NCBI RefSeq assembly: GCF_024730785.1
Contig: NZ_CP102830.1
Location: 4,254,001-4,318,000, forward strand
Length of the DNA stretch: 64,000 nucleotides
Direction: 5' to 3'
Origin: Pseudomonas sp. LS44
Lineage (GTDB): Bacteria; Pseudomonadota; Gammaproteobacteria; Pseudomonadales; Pseudomonadaceae
Shown: positions 62,510 to 64,000 of the stretch, one piece after another
How positions within the stretch are numbered: position 1 is the stretch's first letter
Layout: every line of letters starts with the position of its first letter
Made by a program: the position numbers and the translations under genes
The notes under the pieces: generated by a model
The model's database searches: none
Seen by the model: the letters and a program-made list of their open reading frames with translations, nothing else
Told to the model about the DNA's origin: nothing

Positions 62510-64000
62510 GTGAAACTCTTCAAGCGCCCCGCCAAGGATCAGGCTGCCGAGAGTCAGCTGCTGACCAGCGCGCCTCGCACCGCCGGCAACGACGACAAAA
62601 GCCATCTACTGGCCCTGCTGCCGAGCCTCGCCGCCCCCATCGCCGGCCTGCTCGCCGCCGCGGCGTTGCTGTGGTTCGGCGGCCTGCATAGTCAGCAGCA
62701 GGCGCAACGCCAGCAACTGGCCGATGCCTGGGGCACTAGCCAGGCAACTGCCCTGCAACAGGCCATCAAGCAACTGCGTGCCGACACCTTTGCCGCTGCG
62801 CGCAACCCACGGCTGCAGGAAGCCTTGCAGAGCCAGGACAGCACGCAGATTCGCGCCGCCGAGCGCAGTCTCAGCTATTGGGATGGGGTGATCGACGCGC
62901 ATATCAACCTGCCCGGCCAAGCTAGCCAGGACGCCAGTGGCGCAGGGCCGGTGAATTTCGCCGCGCTCGACCTGCTACGGCGGGTGGAGAACGGCCAAAT
63001 TCCTGCGCCAGAGGCCTACAAGAGCGACCAGCGCTGGCTGATCTACAGCGTCGCGCCGCTGCGCATGGGCGACGAGGCTCCGCTGCAGGGCACGCTGCTA
63101 TTGGTTTTCGACCTGCAACGCCTGCTCGCCAGTCTGCCGCCGCTGCCCAGCGAAGTCGGCCAGCTGCAACTGGTGCAGCAGTTCGGCAATAGCCCGGCGC
63201 AGCTCCTGGCCCAGCGCGGCGATCCTGTCACCGGCGCGGCGCAAGCCTTCGAGAGCGGCAACCCGAACTGGAAGCTCAGCTTCGCCGGCGGCCCGAACCT
63301 CCAACAAGGTAGCCTTTCGCCGCTGCTGCTGGGCATTGCCACGCTGCTGGTGCTGGTTGGCGCCCTGGTCGGTCTGGCCCTGCAACAGCGCGGCCAACGC
63401 CGCCGCCTGCGCGACGATGTGGAGCAACTCGGGCAGATGCTGCGCGAACTCTCCAGCGGTAAAGCCGTCAAAGCCTTCAGCCTGCGCCTGCCCGAACTGA
63501 ACGGTCTGGCTCAGTCCCTGGCGCGCTTGCCGCGCCCGGCGGCACCCAACCACGCCAGCAATGGCAACGGCAACGGCAAATCTGCCAGCCCGACCGACAG
63601 CCCCAACGGCGCGGGTCCGACCAAAGCCAGTGAGTTGGTCGACCCGCTGTTTCAAGACACCGATATTCTCGATATCGACATCCTCGACGAAGACCAGGAT
63701 CTCCTGGGATTGGAGCAAGCCCCCGCCATGAGTGACCACGCAATTGCCGCCCCCAAATTGCCCGCCAGCATTTTCCGCGCCTACGACATCCGTGGCGTGG
63801 TCGGTGAGACCCTGACCCGCGAAACCGCCTATTGGGTCGGCCGTGCCGTTGGCGCGGAGAGCCTCGCCCAGGGTGAACCGAATGTGTCGGTCGGCCGCGA
63901 CGGCCGCCTGTCCGGCCCCGAGCTGGTGCAGGCGCTGATCCAGGGCCTGGTCGAAGCCGGCTGCGAGGTCAGCGATATCGGCATGGTGCCGACCCCGGTG
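62510..64000 (+). CDS. algC: AlgC, phosphomannomutase/phosphoglucomutase with long N-terminal membrane extension (partial)
   Basis: An uninterrupted frame starts at GTG 62510, with GAGGAG about 6 bases upstream, and runs off the end of the window (497 codons seen). The first 406 residues are MKLFKRPAKDQAAESQLL; a membrane helix LAAPIAGLLAAAALLWFGGL; a helical, probably periplasmic domain; a second membrane helix (LLLGIATLLVLVGALVGLAL); and an Asn/Gly/Ser-rich linker. Residue 407 (ATG at 63728) begins the classical enzyme: MSDHAIAAPKLPASIFRAYDIRGVVGE, then SVGRDGRLSGPELVQALI. The enzyme interconverts hexose 1- and 6-phosphates for alginate, LPS and rhamnolipid. The catalytic phosphoserine lies beyond the window. 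The short form from 63728 may be made separately. Confidence 0.93.
   Translation, partial: MKLFKRPAKDQAAESQLLTSAPRTAGNDDKSHLLALLPSLAAPIAGLLAAAALLWFGGLHSQQQAQRQQLADAWGTSQATALQQAIKQLRADTFAAARNPRLQEALQSQDSTQIRAAERSLSYWDGVIDAHINLPGQASQDASGAGPVNFAALDLLRRVENGQIPAPEAYKSDQRWLIYSVAPLRMGDEAPLQGTLLLVFDLQRLLASLPPLPSEVGQLQLVQQFGNSPAQLLAQRGDPVTGAAQAFESGNPNWKLSFAGGPNLQQGSLSPLLLGIATLLVLVGALVGLALQQRGQRRRLRDDVEQLGQMLRELSSGKAVKAFSLRLPELNGLAQSLARLPRPAAPNHASNGNGNGKSASPTDSPNGAGPTKASELVDPLFQDTDILDIDILDEDQDLLGLEQAPAMSDHAIAAPKLPASIFRAYDIRGVVGETLTRETAYWVGRAVGAESLAQGEPNVSVGRDGRLSGPELVQALIQGLVEAGCEVSDIGMVPTPV

Overview
The window is a GC-rich (visibly above 60% G+C), gene-dense piece of a Pseudomonas chromosome. The gene order reproduces the stretch known in P. 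aeruginosa PAO1 as roughly PA5247 to PA5322: algP / FKBP / algQ / dsbB / hemY-hemX-hemD-hemC / algR-algZ / argH, then cyaA, rnk, cyaY, lptM-lysA-dapF-DUF484-xerC, sutA, amtB-glnK, ubiK-comM, rep, xpt, cycB, pauR-dadX-ridA-dadA-lrp, pauB/pauC, rpmG-rpmB, radC, coaBC, dut and algC. It differs from P. aeruginosa in several inserted or decayed segments, so it is another Pseudomonas species; which one cannot be told from the window. No tRNA, rRNA, CRISPR array, prophage or transposase gene was seen.

Layout. 1-7.6 kb: a thioesterase, a DUF188 protein, an FTR1 iron permease fused to a cytochrome c domain, a LysE exporter, a TerC protein, a small MscS channel and an ABC-F ATPase. 7.6-16.7 kb: the alginate/virulence regulator block (algP, algQ, algR, algZ) interleaved with haem biosynthesis genes. 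16.9-25.2 kb: argH, small proteins, the class I adenylate cyclase, rnk, frataxin and an AraC-type regulator. 25.4-30 kb: a tight plus-strand lysine / peptidoglycan / recombination operon. 30-35 kb: sutA, yjbQ, the nitrogen-control pair glnK-amtB with a readable sigma-54 promoter and NtrC site, ubiK and comM.

35.1-39.9 kb is the most accessory-looking region. A minus-strand series encodes an ECF42-type sigma factor with a long C-terminal extension, a YciI/DGPF protein, a DUF899 thioredoxin-like protein, a SnoaL-like protein and an SRPBCC protein. It is followed by a LysR regulator and a MATE pump with no canonical start codon at the expected place. 41.6-47.6 kb: a GGDEF-EAL protein, rep helicase, xpt, a collapsed acetyl-CoA hydrolase pseudogene and cytochrome c5. 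47.7-57.5 kb: a D-alanine and polyamine catabolism neighbourhood (pauR, dadX, ridA, dadA, lrp, pauB-like oxidase, pauC-like dehydrogenase, cupin), interrupted by an MFS gene and a roughly 350-bp nested-palindrome element. 57.6-64 kb: ribosomal proteins L33 and L28, a peptide-binding protein, radC, coaBC, dut, and the start of a long algC whose catalytic part is preceded in frame by a 406-codon membrane/sensor region.

Intergenic regions carry at least four families of short palindromic (REP/REPIN-like) repeats, usually as inverted pairs, and several clear rho-independent terminators. All functional calls rest on reading translated sequence and synteny; no database search was run.
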